This document shows positions 14,844-23,362 of a DNA stretch of 64,000 bases, piece by piece. Made by a program: the position numbers and the translations under genes. How positions within the stretch are numbered: position 1 is the first letter of the stretch; each line of letters starts with the position of its first letter. Location of the stretch: NCBI GenBank assembly GCA_017940255.1, contig JAGAZB010000030.1, positions 1 to 64,000 of the forward strand. The letters are read 5' to 3'. This DNA comes from Treponema sp. Lineage in GTDB: Bacteria > Spirochaetota > Spirochaetia > Treponematales > Treponemataceae. Under the pieces are notes generated by a model. The model ran no database searches. It was not told the DNA's origin and was given only the letters and a program-made list of their open reading frames with translations.

Positions 14844-16175
14844 TTACACTTTTACTTCAACCACGCGTATTGCAAAGGTGTCATCTGCAATGCAGATTTC
14901 TCCAAGTGCTACAAGTTTTCCTGCTCTCAGAATCTGAGTCATTTCGCCGGCCCTCTGTTTTAAGATGATGTAAGAGCCCTGATGCAAGGATGCAATTTCC
15001 TGTTTGTTCAGGTAGCTGCTTCCCAATTGTACCGAAAGATAATCTTCCTCATCATAAACAATTTCGCCAAGTTGTGTAGTTTCTGCAATTTCAATACCAA
15101 AGTTTTCATCGATGGCAACAGTCTTTCCTGTGTGGATTACCCGGTTTTCAAAAACTACGTTGAGCCCCTCAGTCTCTTTTTTATCAAGAATCAAAATAGT
15201 ACCTGGTTCAAGTAAAACATTTTCCGCGCGGAAGCGTCCAAACTCAATAAAGACATTGTCTGGCTCCTCGCGTTTTTTGATGTTAGAAAGATTCTGAAAC
15301 TTTATGCGGGAGCCTTTTGTGCCAGCAGAATCTCCGCCTCCGTTTTCTTCATTTCCAAAAAAGCCTGCAAGCATTAAATCTTCTATTAATTTGTCGCTGA
15401 ACTGAATGTTTATCCTGCCCTCTGTTCCGCCAGCCTTGCCCTTTATTCCAAGTAAAAGCATCATGCGGTTTTCTTCCTGACGTGAAGAATTTGTGTTGCC
15501 TGCCGCACTTACTTTATTAAGAGCAAATCTTTCCAAATCAATTTTTCCGCCAGTCTGTTTTGAAATCTTTGCAAGAAGAACTTCAGAAATTATTTTTAGA
15601 AAATAATCACGAAAAACCGACAAATCAAAGGATGTAATAAGCTTGGCATTCTCACTCTTCTGTTTCATCAAAGCCTTTGCAAGCTGCGGGTCAACTTCAA
15701 CCGTAAAGCCACCGTCTTCAAATGCAAAATCATAAAAAAAGCAGGTTGCCGGAAGCGAGCGTAAAAACTCAATATTAACCATCTGATCTACAAGAGCAGG
15801 TGTAAATTCACAGCGGTCATTCAAAATTGCCGTGAACTCATGGTTCATAGTCTGGCAGATATCTTCTCCAAGCATCCAAAGTTCCCTCTGCATATATTTA
15901 GGATAGCGGTCCGGCTGGCGAAAATCATAATCCTTAATTGTCTTTCCACTCACATCCTGACTAAAAGGAATCTCTCCCTTCATTAGAGAATCCACTTCAA
16001 TTCCAAAAACCTCGGCCAGTTTAGGCAGCACCGTAACATCAGGACAGCCTTCGCCCCGTTCCCATTTAGAAACGGCCTTGTCGCTCACATTGCATTTTTC
16101 GGCCAGCTCCTTTTGGGTAAGCCCTTTTCGAGTTCGCATGTCATAAATCAAAATTCCAGTTTTTTCTGCGTTCAT
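14844..16175 (-). CDS. XRE-type HTH fused to FliM-like and two SpoA (FliM/FliN C-terminal) domains
   Basis: 443 residues, ATG 16175 behind GAGGAG. Residues 5-60: Cro/CI HTH (RTRKGLTQKELAEKC, SDKAVSKWERG). Residues about 80-270: FliM middle-domain resemblance, beginning KDYDFRQPDRYPKYMQREL, as in FliM's 'YDFRRPDxFSKxQLR', then VDQMVNIEFLRSLPAT. Residues about 305-365: one SpoA domain (VLLEPGTILILDKKETEGLNV). Residues about 378-443: a second SpoA domain close to FliN (LSVQLGSSYLNKQEIASLHQGS, then LVALGEICIADDTFAIRV). FliM/FliN form the flagellar switch ring; here the CheY-binding EIDxLL peptide is replaced by the HTH. It could tie gene expression to the motor or be a repurposed, non-flagellar scaffold; no flagellar gene is nearby. 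Confidence 0.8.
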   Translation of the reverse strand: MNAEKTGILIYDMRTRKGLTQKELAEKCNVSDKAVSKWERGEGCPDVTVLPKLAEVFGIEVDSLMKGEIPFSQDVSGKTIKDYDFRQPDRYPKYMQRELWMLGEDICQTMNHEFTAILNDRCEFTPALVDQMVNIEFLRSLPATCFFYDFAFEDGGFTVEVDPQLAKALMKQKSENAKLITSFDLSVFRDYFLKIISEVLLAKISKQTGGKIDLERFALNKVSAAGNTNSSRQEENRMMLLLGIKGKAGGTEGRINIQFSDKLIEDLMLAGFFGNEENGGGDSAGTKGSRIKFQNLSNIKKREEPDNVFIEFGRFRAENVLLEPGTILILDKKETEGLNVVFENRVIHTGKTVAIDENFGIEIAETTQLGEIVYDEEDYLSVQLGSSYLNKQEIASLHQGSYIILKQRAGEMTQILRAGKLVALGEICIADDTFAIRVVEVKV

Positions 16176-16189
16176 AGTTTTCTCCTCTT

Positions 16190-16295
16190 GGAGGGGAATG
16201 CCTTCCCCTCGCTTCAGCCCGCTTTGCGGTCTTTCGCTACCCCTTCGCCTAGGGGGGACGCAACAAGTTGCTTACCCCCCTAAAACCCCGGGCTA
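16190..16295 (+). repeat. GC-rich intergenic palindromic repeat, family 2, copy 3
   Basis: From GGAGGGGAATG to CCCCCCTAAAACCCC, with GCTACCCCTTCGCC and CAACAAGTTG in the middle, aligning by eye with 10815-10915. The remaining bases to 16405 include CACTGGCCAGTG and no gene. Confidence 0.6.
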
Positions 16296-16405
16296 TAACA
16301 CTGGCCAGTGCTTTGTGATTTTATCTTAGCACAGAGGAGTGGCTTTGTAACCCGACGGCTGGTTTATTGAAGTAGAATTTTGAGTAGAGTTTTATTTGCC
16401 ATGAT

Positions 16406-16963
16406 TTATCGGCTCGCATAAGTTTCCAGTTTTTTTTCTTTTTCAATCTCTTTATAAATCTTTTCAATTACCGGCGACTTGTAATTTATATATCCGTCAA
16501 TATCGTGGGGAAAAAGTCTTGCAGCTTCAAGTTTAATGTGGCTGTATTCTTCTACCGCCAGAGGATGAGTCCGCAAATAATCTCTGAATGCAAGATGTCG
16601 CTTGAGTTCTGGTGAATCCTCCGGACACAGATACAAATGGTGCTGGCGCAAATGCTCCTTGCCTGAATAACCAAAAGCTTCTCGCCCAGTGATTCCAAGA
16701 TTTCCTTCGTGATTGTAGCCTATACCCGCCAAAGCCTGGATCGCAGCCTCAACATCACAGGCCTTAACAACTATATCAATATCAATAATTGGTTTTGCAA
16801 AAAGGCCCGGAACCGAAGTGCTTCCGACATGTTCGATTGCCAGAGCGAGCGCCCCATGTTCCGGTGATATTTCAAGTGCCGCCACCAGTTCATTTTTAAT
16901 ATCCAAAAAATTCTGCTGCCACTTTTGGTCATAGGGCAGAACCACAATGTTTCTAGTTGTCAT
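16406..16963 (-). CDS. GrpB-family protein (UPF0157, nucleotidyltransferase fold)
   Basis: 185 residues, ATG 16963 with AAGGA upstream. Family marks: VVLPYDQKWQQNF at the N-terminus, AIEHVGSTSVPGLFAKPIIDIDIVV (about 41-67, quoted in two parts: EHVGSTSVPGL and KPIIDIDIVV), HLYLCPEDSPELKRHLAFRDYLR. The G-S followed by D-x-D pattern is that of the nucleotidyltransferase superfamily. The biochemical role of GrpB proteins is not settled. Last gene of the accessory region; divergent from pnp. Confidence 0.85.
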   Translation of the reverse strand: MTTRNIVVLPYDQKWQQNFLDIKNELVAALEISPEHGALALAIEHVGSTSVPGLFAKPIIDIDIVVKACDVEAAIQALAGIGYNHEGNLGITGREAFGYSGKEHLRQHHLYLCPEDSPELKRHLAFRDYLRTHPLAVEEYSHIKLEAARLFPHDIDGYINYKSPVIEKIYKEIEKEKKLETYASR

Positions 16964-17084
16964 ATTCCTTAATTTTACATGCTGATGTGGAAAGATTCAA
17001 ACTATAAACTAAATGCTTTAAAAGCTTGTGAACATTGCTAATTGGCATAAAATGAGTTTGCCTTGAATCTTCAAAAATCTTCCA

Positions 17085-17113
17085 TTGATTATTATCCATT
17101 TATGGATTAAAAT
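17085..17113 (+). promoter_or_regulatory. Promoter of pnp
   Basis: TTGATT (17085-17090), 17-base spacer, TAAAAT (17108-17113). It leaves a leader of about 80 bases before the pnp start. Confidence 0.6.
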
Positions 17114-17161
17114 TAAATATCTTTAACTTTGCATATTAGTTTTACTAATAAATAGAAAAAA

Positions 17162-17188
17162 ACACGCGTCGGATGTAGTGACGTGTGT
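17162..17188 (+). promoter_or_regulatory. Leader hairpin directly before the pnp ribosome site
   Basis: ACACGCGTC (17162-17170) and GACGTGTGT (17180-17188) can pair around a nine-base loop. The last bases run into TAGGAG. In other bacteria PNPase represses its own mRNA through a leader hairpin; the same logic is possible here. Confidence 0.55.
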
Positions 17189-17200
17189 AGGAGAAAAATG

Positions 17201-19306
17201 ATGTCTGTAGAAAGAGTAACCTACAAACTTGGAGATGCCGATCTCATCCTCGAAACTGGAAAAATCGGTAAACAGGCTAATGGATGTGTTTACGCTCAGT
17301 GGGGCGGAGCCGCTATTATTGCAACTATTTGTGCTTCGTCTGCTGTTACAGAAGGTCAGGATTTTGTTCCTGTAACTGTTGAGTACAACGAAAAATTCTA
17401 TGCTGCCGGAAAAATTCCTGGTGGCTTTGTAAAACGTGAAGGACGTCCTAAGGATAAGGAAATTTTGGTTAGCCGTCTTATTGACCGCCCAATGCGTCCT
17501 CTTTTTGAACCAAGCTTTGGACATGAACTTCAGATTGTTCCAACTTGTGTTTCTTGCGATGGTGTTCACACTCAGGATATTCTTGCCGTAATCGCTGCAT
17601 CAGCTGCAACTTGTATTTCTGATATTCCATTCCATGGACCTGTTGCTGCCTGCCGTGTTGGATACTTAAATGGTGAATACATTATCAACCCTACATTCGA
17701 ACAGATTGAAAAGGGCGACCTTGAAATCGTTGTTGCCGGAACTAAAGACGGCTTTACAATGGTAGAAGGTGGTGCTAACGAAGTTTCAGAGGAATTGATG
17801 CTCGGAGCTTTGGAGCGCGCTCAGAAGTTCATTACTGATATGTGTCTCTTGCAGGAAGAACTTGTTAAGAAGGCTGGTAAGGAAAAGCTTCCTTTGAACC
17901 CTCTTGATGTAACATTGGACAACGCTGAGGCTATTGAAGCTGAAGCAACTCCACTTCTTAAGGAAGCATGCTTCAAGGGTAGCAAGATTGAACGCGGTAA
18001 GGCAATTTCTCAGGTTCAGAGAGACCTCGCTGCAAAATATGCTGAACAGCTTTCTGACCCTATTCAGGCAAAGCTTTTCTGTACTTTGATGGACGACATT
18101 CAGTACAAGCTTCTCCGCAAGTCTATTCTTGACGATGGAGTTCGTGTTGACGGCCGTAAGGTTGATGAAATCCGTCCAATCACTTGTGAAATAAACGTAT
18201 TGCCAACTCCACACGGAAGTGCACTTTTCACTCGTGGTGAAACACAGTCTCTTGCTGTATGTACACTTGGTACTGCAATGGACGAACAGTCTTATGACGA
18301 TATCGATGGAGACAGAAGCGAGCACTTCATTCTCCACTATAACTTCCCACCATACTCAGTTGGTGAAACTGGTAAGCTCACAACAGGTCGTCGTGAAATT
18401 GGTCACGGAAACCTGGCTCGCCGCTCACTCGCTGCAATGGTTCCAAGCCGCGAAGAATTCCCATACACAATCCGCGTAGTTTCTGAAATCATGGAATCTA
18501 ACGGTTCATCATCTCAGGCTTCTACTTGTGGTGGTACTCTTTGTATGCTCGCTGCCGGTGTTCCAATGAAGAAGATGGTTGCCGGTATTGCTATGGGTCT
18601 TATCACAGAACCAGAGGGAGACAATCCTTATGGCCGCTATAAGATTTTGAGCGATATCCTTGGTGAAGAAGACCACCTTGGTGATATGGACTTTAAGGTA
18701 GCCGGAACTAAAGATGGTATTACCGGTTTCCAGATGGATATTAAGATTGCCGGTGTAACAACTGAAATCATGAAGAAGGCTATGGAACAGGCTCGTCAGG
18801 GTCGTCTCCACATTCTTTCTATTATGGAGAAGTGCATCGACAAGCCGGCTCCACTTGCTAAGAACGCTCCACAGATTCTCACTATGAAGATTCCTGTAGA
18901 CAAGATTGGCGCTCTCATTGGACCTGGCGGAAAGAATGTTAAGGCTCTCTGTGCTCAGTATGATGTAACAATCAACACTGATGATGACGGAACTGTAACA
19001 ATCTACTCTAAGAATGGAGAAAAAGCAGAAGCTGCTAAGAAGGCTGTAAAGGGTATTACAGAAGATCCAGAAGTAGGAACAATCTACCAGGGAACTGTAA
19101 AACGCATTATGGACTTTGGTGCATTCGTAGAAATCTTACCTGGAAAAGAAGGCCTCTGCCACATTTCTAAACTTTCAAAACAGCGTGTAAACAAGGTAAC
19201 TGATGTTCTTAAAGAAGGTCAGGTAATTCCTGTTAAGCTGCTTGAAGTAGACAAGCAGGGCCGTTTGAACCTTTCTTATATCGATGCGCTCGATGAGCAG
19301 AAATAA
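17201..19306 (+). CDS. pnp: Polyribonucleotide nucleotidyltransferase (PNPase)
   Basis: 701 residues, the usual length. Phosphorolytic 3'-5' exoribonuclease of RNA turnover. Two RNase PH-like halves (about 10-240 and 305-530; second-half motifs include [25 protein letters not shown] and [15 protein letters not shown]), then a KH domain ([15 protein letters not shown], near 560-575) and an S1 domain ([20 protein letters not shown], near 627-645). Start ATG 17201 chosen because TAGGAG is seven bases upstream; the adjacent ATG at 17198 is only four away. The usual rpsO partner is not next to it. The 3' end carries a small in-frame duplication (see 19307-19357). Confidence 0.97.
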   Translation: MSVERVTYKLGDADLILETGKIGKQANGCVYAQWGGAAIIATICASSAVTEGQDFVPVTVEYNEKFYAAGKIPGGFVKREGRPKDKEILVSRLIDRPMRPLFEPSFGHELQIVPTCVSCDGVHTQDILAVIAASAATCISDIPFHGPVAACRVGYLNGEYIINPTFEQIEKGDLEIVVAGTKDGFTMVEGGANEVSEELMLGALERAQKFITDMCLLQEELVKKAGKEKLPLNPLDVTLDNAEAIEAEATPLLKEACFKGSKIERGKAISQVQRDLAAKYAEQLSDPIQAKLFCTLMDDIQYKLLRKSILDDGVRVDGRKVDEIRPITCEINVLPTPHGSALFTRGETQSLAVCTLGTAMDEQSYDDIDGDRSEHFILHYNFPPYSVGETGKLTTGRREIGHGNLARRSLAAMVPSREEFPYTIRVVSEIMESNGSSSQASTCGGTLCMLAAGVPMKKMVAGIAMGLITEPEGDNPYGRYKILSDILGEEDHLGDMDFKVAGTKDGITGFQMDIKIAGVTTEIMKKAMEQARQGRLHILSIMEKCIDKPAPLAKNAPQILTMKIPVDKIGALIGPGGKNVKALCAQYDVTINTDDDGTVTIYSKNGEKAEAAKKAVKGITEDPEVGTIYQGTVKRIMDFGAFVEILPGKEGLCHISKLSKQRVNKVTDVLKEGQVIPVKLLEVDKQGRLNLSYIDALDEQK

Positions 19307-19357
19307 ATGAAATACGCTCGCGAATGCGAGCGACATGCTCTTGATGAGCAGAAATAA
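19307..19357 (+). other. Duplicated pnp tail forming a 16-codon reading frame
   Basis: An ATG abuts the pnp stop and runs 16 codons to end ALDEQK-stop, the same ending as pnp. The 15-base GATGAGCAGAAATAA occurs at 19292-19306 and 19343-19357, 51 bases apart. Between them is a CGCTCGC/GCGAGCG hairpin. Probably a small duplication rather than a gene. Confidence 0.5.
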
Positions 19358-19379
19358 GCCGAAATAAGATTTTCATGAG

Positions 19380-19414
19380 AAAAGCGCAGTCTGTTGTAGG
19401 CTGCGCTTTTTTTT
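19380..19414 (+). terminator. Intrinsic terminator of pnp
   Basis: AAAAGCGCAG paired with CTGCGCTTTT around an 11-base loop, followed by a run of eight T. Stem nine to ten pairs. Confidence 0.85.
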
Positions 19415-19422
19415 GTTATAAT
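19394..19422 (+). promoter_or_regulatory. dut promoter embedded in the pnp terminator
   Basis: TTGTAG (19394-19399) in the terminator loop, 17-base spacer, TATAAT (19417-19422). The dut ATG at 19429 follows six bases later with no ribosome site, predicting a leaderless mRNA. Confidence 0.6.
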
Positions 19423-19428
19423 CTTCTT

Positions 19429-19869
19429 ATGAATAAAATCAACGTAAAATATATTGCCGCAGCTGGCGCGGTTATTCCTGAATACAAAACACCCGGCAGT
19501 GCAGGCTGCGATGTTTGTGCAAATATAGAAAATGACCTTGTAATTCCAGTAGGAAAGCGTGCAATAATTCCAACCGGACTTTTTTTTGAAATCCCGGAAG
19601 GATATGAAATCCAGGTGCGCCCTCGTTCTGGACTTGCCGCAAAAAACGGCATAACAGTTTTGAATACACCCGGCACAATCGACAGTGATTACCGCGGCGA
19701 GCTTAAAATCATTCTTATTAATCTTGGTGAAGAAGATTTTACAGTTCACAATAAAGATAGAATTGCCCAGATAATTATTGCTCCTGTTACTCAGGCTCTT
19801 TTTGTTGCCGCAGAAAAACTTTCTGAAACAGAACGCGGTAGTGGGGGATTCGGCTCCACTGGAGTATAA
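19429..19869 (+). CDS. dut: Deoxyuridine 5'-triphosphate nucleotidohydrolase (dUTPase)
   Basis: 146 residues, the trimeric dUTPase type. Hydrolyses dUTP to dUMP and diphosphate, keeping uracil out of DNA. Five conserved motifs are visible: TPGSAGCDVCA, PRSGLAAKNG, TPGTIDSDYRGE (catalytic D), RIAQIIIAPV, and the C-terminal arm RGSGGFGSTG. The upstream frame from 19375 runs through the pnp terminator, so the ATG at 19429 is the start. It heads a plus-strand run (lptF, lptG, tgt, HEAT protein) with gaps of 6, 5, 11 and overlap, probably one operon. Confidence 0.95.
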   Translation: MNKINVKYIAAAGAVIPEYKTPGSAGCDVCANIENDLVIPVGKRAIIPTGLFFEIPEGYEIQVRPRSGLAAKNGITVLNTPGTIDSDYRGELKIILINLGEEDFTVHNKDRIAQIIIAPVTQALFVAAEKLSETERGSGGFGSTGV

Positions 19870-19875
19870 ATCTAA

Positions 19876-21129
19876 ATGACTTTTCACAATCTGATTAAAA
19901 AATTTAAGGCCTCTGTAAAAAATCGTTTGATAGCTTTTTCAAAACTTCCTTTTGTAAGACATGTTATAAAGGCACATAATTTTATTCAGATTAAGGTTTT
20001 TAAAAAAGGCGAGCTTAAAAATCATATCCTTATTAAGTATATATTCAAAGATTTGTTTCTTTACTTTCTGGTAAGCTTCCTTTTTTTCTTTATGATTTTC
20101 TTTGTAAATCAGATTCTCCTTACCGTAGAAGACCTGCTTGCTAAATCTGCTCCTTTTACAGATGTAATGCGGATTATGTTTTACAGTCTTCCTTTTATTA
20201 TTGCTCAGTCTTCACCATTTGCCACTCTGGTCGGTTTTCTTATGAGCCTTGGCGGTATGATGAGTAATAACGAAATCCTGATTTTCAGGGCCGCAGGTTT
20301 TTCTTTTATCAGGATTCTGGTTCCTACGGCAATTCTTGGACTTGCTATTTCAATTGCTTCTTTTTTTGTAAACGACTATCTTTTGCCTCTTGGAACTATA
20401 AAATACAACCGACTTATGCGCGAAATTATGAATTCTACACCGACTATTGAACTGGAATCTAATAGTGTTAAATCACTTGATTCTTCAAATGTAGTAATTG
20501 GTGAAGTTTCTGGAAATACCGTTTCTGATTTAATCATTTTTGACTCAAAAGATGATAGCGACCGTCTTATTATTGCGGGCCAATCAAGCCTGCAGGGGGC
20601 AAAAAGTGAAGGTGTCTTGATGCAGTTTGATATGAATGATTCAACTGTACTTTCTATAGAAAAAAATAACAGAAGAAAATATGATGTAATGAATTCCAAA
20701 AAATCGATTCTAAACATCTTTGATACAACTCTTCTTGGAAATAATAATCGTTCTGCCCGAGAAATGACAACTTACGACCTTACAAAAACAATAAAGAAAA
20801 TGCGAGCCGATGCTCAGAAAGATAAGTCTTTAAGGCGCCGCCTGAATCTTTGGGTAATGGAATATCACAAAAAATTCTCACTGCCTTTTGGTTCTATCTT
20901 TTTTGCTTTTTTCGCATTTTCAATTGCCTTTCTTTTTGGTAAGCACAACGGACAGACAATAGGACTCTTTCTGGGACTCGTTGTCTGCGTTTTATACTGG
21001 GCTATGCAAATTATGGGCCAGCTCTTTGTTCAGAGGGTCGGTTTGAATGCTTTCTGGTGTATCTGGGTTCCAAACTTTGTAATTGGATTCTTTGCACTTT
21101 TATTTCTGGTAATTCTGATTAAAAAGTAG
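19876..21129 (+). CDS. lptF: LptF/YjgP-type permease
   Basis: 417 residues. Membrane segments cluster at about 52-75, 100-125, 140-165 and three more after 335, flanking a long periplasmic domain, the LptF/LptG pattern (YjgP_YjgQ family). With LptG and LptB these proteins extract lipopolysaccharide from the inner membrane in other bacteria; treponemes have unusual outer lipids, so the cargo is uncertain. A preceding 50-residue basic N-terminal extension is present. GGAG lies just upstream of the ATG within the dut end. Adjacent lptG-like gene supports the pair; lptF versus lptG naming is by order only. Confidence 0.8.
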   Translation: MTFHNLIKKFKASVKNRLIAFSKLPFVRHVIKAHNFIQIKVFKKGELKNHILIKYIFKDLFLYFLVSFLFFFMIFFVNQILLTVEDLLAKSAPFTDVMRIMFYSLPFIIAQSSPFATLVGFLMSLGGMMSNNEILIFRAAGFSFIRILVPTAILGLAISIASFFVNDYLLPLGTIKYNRLMREIMNSTPTIELESNSVKSLDSSNVVIGEVSGNTVSDLIIFDSKDDSDRLIIAGQSSLQGAKSEGVLMQFDMNDSTVLSIEKNNRRKYDVMNSKKSILNIFDTTLLGNNNRSAREMTTYDLTKTIKKMRADAQKDKSLRRRLNLWVMEYHKKFSLPFGSIFFAFFAFSIAFLFGKHNGQTIGLFLGLVVCVLYWAMQIMGQLFVQRVGLNAFWCIWVPNFVIGFFALLFLVILIKK

Positions 21130-21134
21130 GTTTT

Positions 21135-22211
21135 ATGAAGCTTGTAATTTATTTATACAAAAAAATAATTCCTCTTTTTCTGGGTGCAATGATTTTCTTT
21201 GCCCTTGTTTTGAATCTGGTTGATCTTTTTATGCATATTGCAACTTACCTTCAAAATAACGTATCTGTACACGATATTGTGATGGTTATGCTCTATTACA
21301 TACCTAAAACCATCTGGTACGCGGTTCCTGTTGCAATCCTCTTTTCTACTTCTTACAGCCTTAGTGATATGTATGCCAATAATGAGCTGGAAGCGCTTTT
21401 TGCCTCGGGAGTTTCGCTTTTCCGCTTTACGCTGCCTGTTCTTATTCTTTCTGTGGTGCTTTCTTTCGGGCTTTTCTTTTTTGAAAATCACTTTGTTGTT
21501 CAGACTTATGAGAAAAAAACAAGTTTGCAGGATAAGCTGCTGAATAAAAAAACAAATGAAAATAATACTGATGTAATTGTTCTTTCTGCAAACGGCCGCA
21601 TAATTTACAAGGCAAGACGTTATATTGAATCTTCAAAAAAACTTTCTGATGCATATTTTGTATTCCGGGATGAAGAAAAAAATCTGCAGGCCATTGTTTT
21701 TGCTTCAACTTCCTTCTGGGACGAAACGAATGAAAGGTGGAACCTGCAGGGGGCGGTGCAATACACTCCGGTTGGAGAAAAGTTTGAAGTAGGAAATCCT
21801 GAAAAAAAATACACAGATTTACTTACTGAATCATACACAATTTTCCGTAAGACGAATGTTGATATTCAGTCAGTTTCTGCAAAAGATGCAAAAGTGTATA
21901 TTTCTCACCTTAAAAAGGCGGGACTTCCTTACCATGAGCAGCTTTCTGAATATTACAAAAAGTTTGCCTTCCCATTTATTGTATTTATCGTCGTATTTCT
22001 TTCTATCGGGCTTACTGGTAAAACAAAGAAAAATGTTCTTTTAATCAGTCTTGCATCCTGCATAAGTGCATCGGTACTTTTTTATGTTACAATGATGGTT
22101 ACAATGGTTTTTGCAAAACATGGATATATTACGCCATTTATGGGGGCTTGGTTCCCTGTAATATTCTATACAATCGCAAGTATTATTTTATTGCGGTATT
22201 CACGGACATAG
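21135..22211 (+). CDS. lptG: LptG/YjgQ-type permease
   Basis: 358 residues; six probable membrane spans (about 12-35, 50-75, 98-120, then 276-296, 302-325, 332-352) with a periplasmic beta-jellyroll-like middle. Partner of the preceding LptF-like permease, five bases downstream of it with TAGG as ribosome site. Expected to act with an LptB ATPase that is not in this window. The assignment is to the YjgP/YjgQ family; the F/G label is positional. Confidence 0.8.
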   Translation: MKLVIYLYKKIIPLFLGAMIFFALVLNLVDLFMHIATYLQNNVSVHDIVMVMLYYIPKTIWYAVPVAILFSTSYSLSDMYANNELEALFASGVSLFRFTLPVLILSVVLSFGLFFFENHFVVQTYEKKTSLQDKLLNKKTNENNTDVIVLSANGRIIYKARRYIESSKKLSDAYFVFRDEEKNLQAIVFASTSFWDETNERWNLQGAVQYTPVGEKFEVGNPEKKYTDLLTESYTIFRKTNVDIQSVSAKDAKVYISHLKKAGLPYHEQLSEYYKKFAFPFIVFIVVFLSIGLTGKTKKNVLLISLASCISASVLFYVTMMVTMVFAKHGYITPFMGAWFPVIFYTIASIILLRYSRT

Positions 22212-22222
22212 TGAGGTAGAAA

Positions 22223-23362
22223 ATGAGTGAAGTTTTAAAATATTTTGATATTAAACACAAATCTAGTGATGGAAAGGCTCGTACAGGAACACTTCATTTG
22301 CCTCATGGAGATGTTCGTACTCCGGTTTTTATGCCAGTTGGAACAAATGCAACTGTAAAAGCAATGCCAAAAGATTTTCTGGAAGAAATTGATTTTGACA
22401 TAATCCTTGCTAATACCTACCATCTGTTTTTGCGTCCTGGCGCTGACCTTATTGCAGAAGCAGGCGGCTTGCACGGTTTTTCTCAGTGGAAAAAGAATTT
22501 TCTTACAGATTCGGGCGGCTTCCAGGTATTTTCACTTTCTAAACTGCGTAAAATTACAGACCAGGGTGTGCGTTTTCAGAGTCATATAGACGGAAGTTAC
22601 CACATGTTTACTCCTGAAAACGTTGTCCAGACTCAGACAAAGTTTAATTCAGATATTCAGATGCAGCTGGATGTTTGTTCCGGCTGGGGAGTAGAACGCA
22701 AGGAAGCTGAAAAGGCTCTGCGCATTACAAGTGACTGGCTGCTTCGTGCCCGCAAAGAATGGGAAATCCAGCGCGAAAACGGCTATAAAGGCCTGCTTTT
22801 CCCGATTGTTCAGGGAAACTTTTTTGAAGATTTGCGCCAGAAAAGTGCAGAGTTTGTTTCTTCAATGGAATGGGCTGGTATTGCTATCGGCGGGCTTAGT
22901 GTAGGGGAGCCTCCTGCAGAATTTAAGCGCTTTTTGAATTATACCGTGACATTTCTGCCGGAAGACAAGCCTAAATATGTTATGGGAATTGGAACTCCGG
23001 AATACATTCTTGATGCGGTTGAAGCCGGCATTGATATGTTTGACTGTGTTTTGCCAACTCGTAATGCCCGTAACGGTTCATATTTTACCCGCCGAGGCAT
23101 GCTTAGTATAAAGCAGGAACGCTGGATTCACGATTTCGGACCAGTTGATCCAGAGTGTGACTGTAAGGTTTGCCGAACATATTCGCGTTCTTATCTGCGC
23201 CATTTGTTTAAGGAACAGGAAATCCTCAGTTCAATTTTAGCAAGCTATCATAACCTTTATTTTTTAAATACAATGCTCAAAGAAATACGCACTGCTATAG
23301 ATGAAGACCGCTTCCAGCAGTACAAAACAGAATTTCTTGACAAATTTCATGAGGGTGTGTGA
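22223..23362 (+). CDS. tgt: Queuine tRNA-ribosyltransferase
   Basis: 379 residues. Exchanges guanine 34 for preQ1 in tRNAs with GUN anticodons, in queuosine synthesis. Visible: TPVFMPVGTNATVKAM, catalytic region LTDSGGFQVFSL (Asp nucleophile region), GGLSVGEP, the second Asp in DAVEAGIDMFDCVLPTRNAR, and the zinc site CDCKVCRTYSRSYLRHL (three Cys and a His). ATG 22223 has GAGGT seven bases upstream. It ends in TGATG overlap with the next gene, so the two are translationally coupled. Confidence 0.96.
   Translation: MSEVLKYFDIKHKSSDGKARTGTLHLPHGDVRTPVFMPVGTNATVKAMPKDFLEEIDFDIILANTYHLFLRPGADLIAEAGGLHGFSQWKKNFLTDSGGFQVFSLSKLRKITDQGVRFQSHIDGSYHMFTPENVVQTQTKFNSDIQMQLDVCSGWGVERKEAEKALRITSDWLLRARKEWEIQRENGYKGLLFPIVQGNFFEDLRQKSAEFVSSMEWAGIAIGGLSVGEPPAEFKRFLNYTVTFLPEDKPKYVMGIGTPEYILDAVEAGIDMFDCVLPTRNARNGSYFTRRGMLSIKQERWIHDFGPVDPECDCKVCRTYSRSYLRHLFKEQEILSSILASYHNLYFLNTMLKEIRTAIDEDRFQQYKTEFLDKFHEGV

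Noticed and set aside
7000-17000. Chromosomal integron cassette array
   Set aside because: Genes are in mixed orientation, no integrase is present, and the repeat ends (GTTAGGG, GTTAGCG) do not fit the attC core well.
1-17000. Prophage or transposon
   Set aside because: No capsid, terminase, integrase or transposase reading frame was found; accessory status rests on gene type and repeats only.
17786-18337. 183-codon minus-strand frame inside pnp
   Set aside because: Shadow frame caused by the codon usage of pnp.
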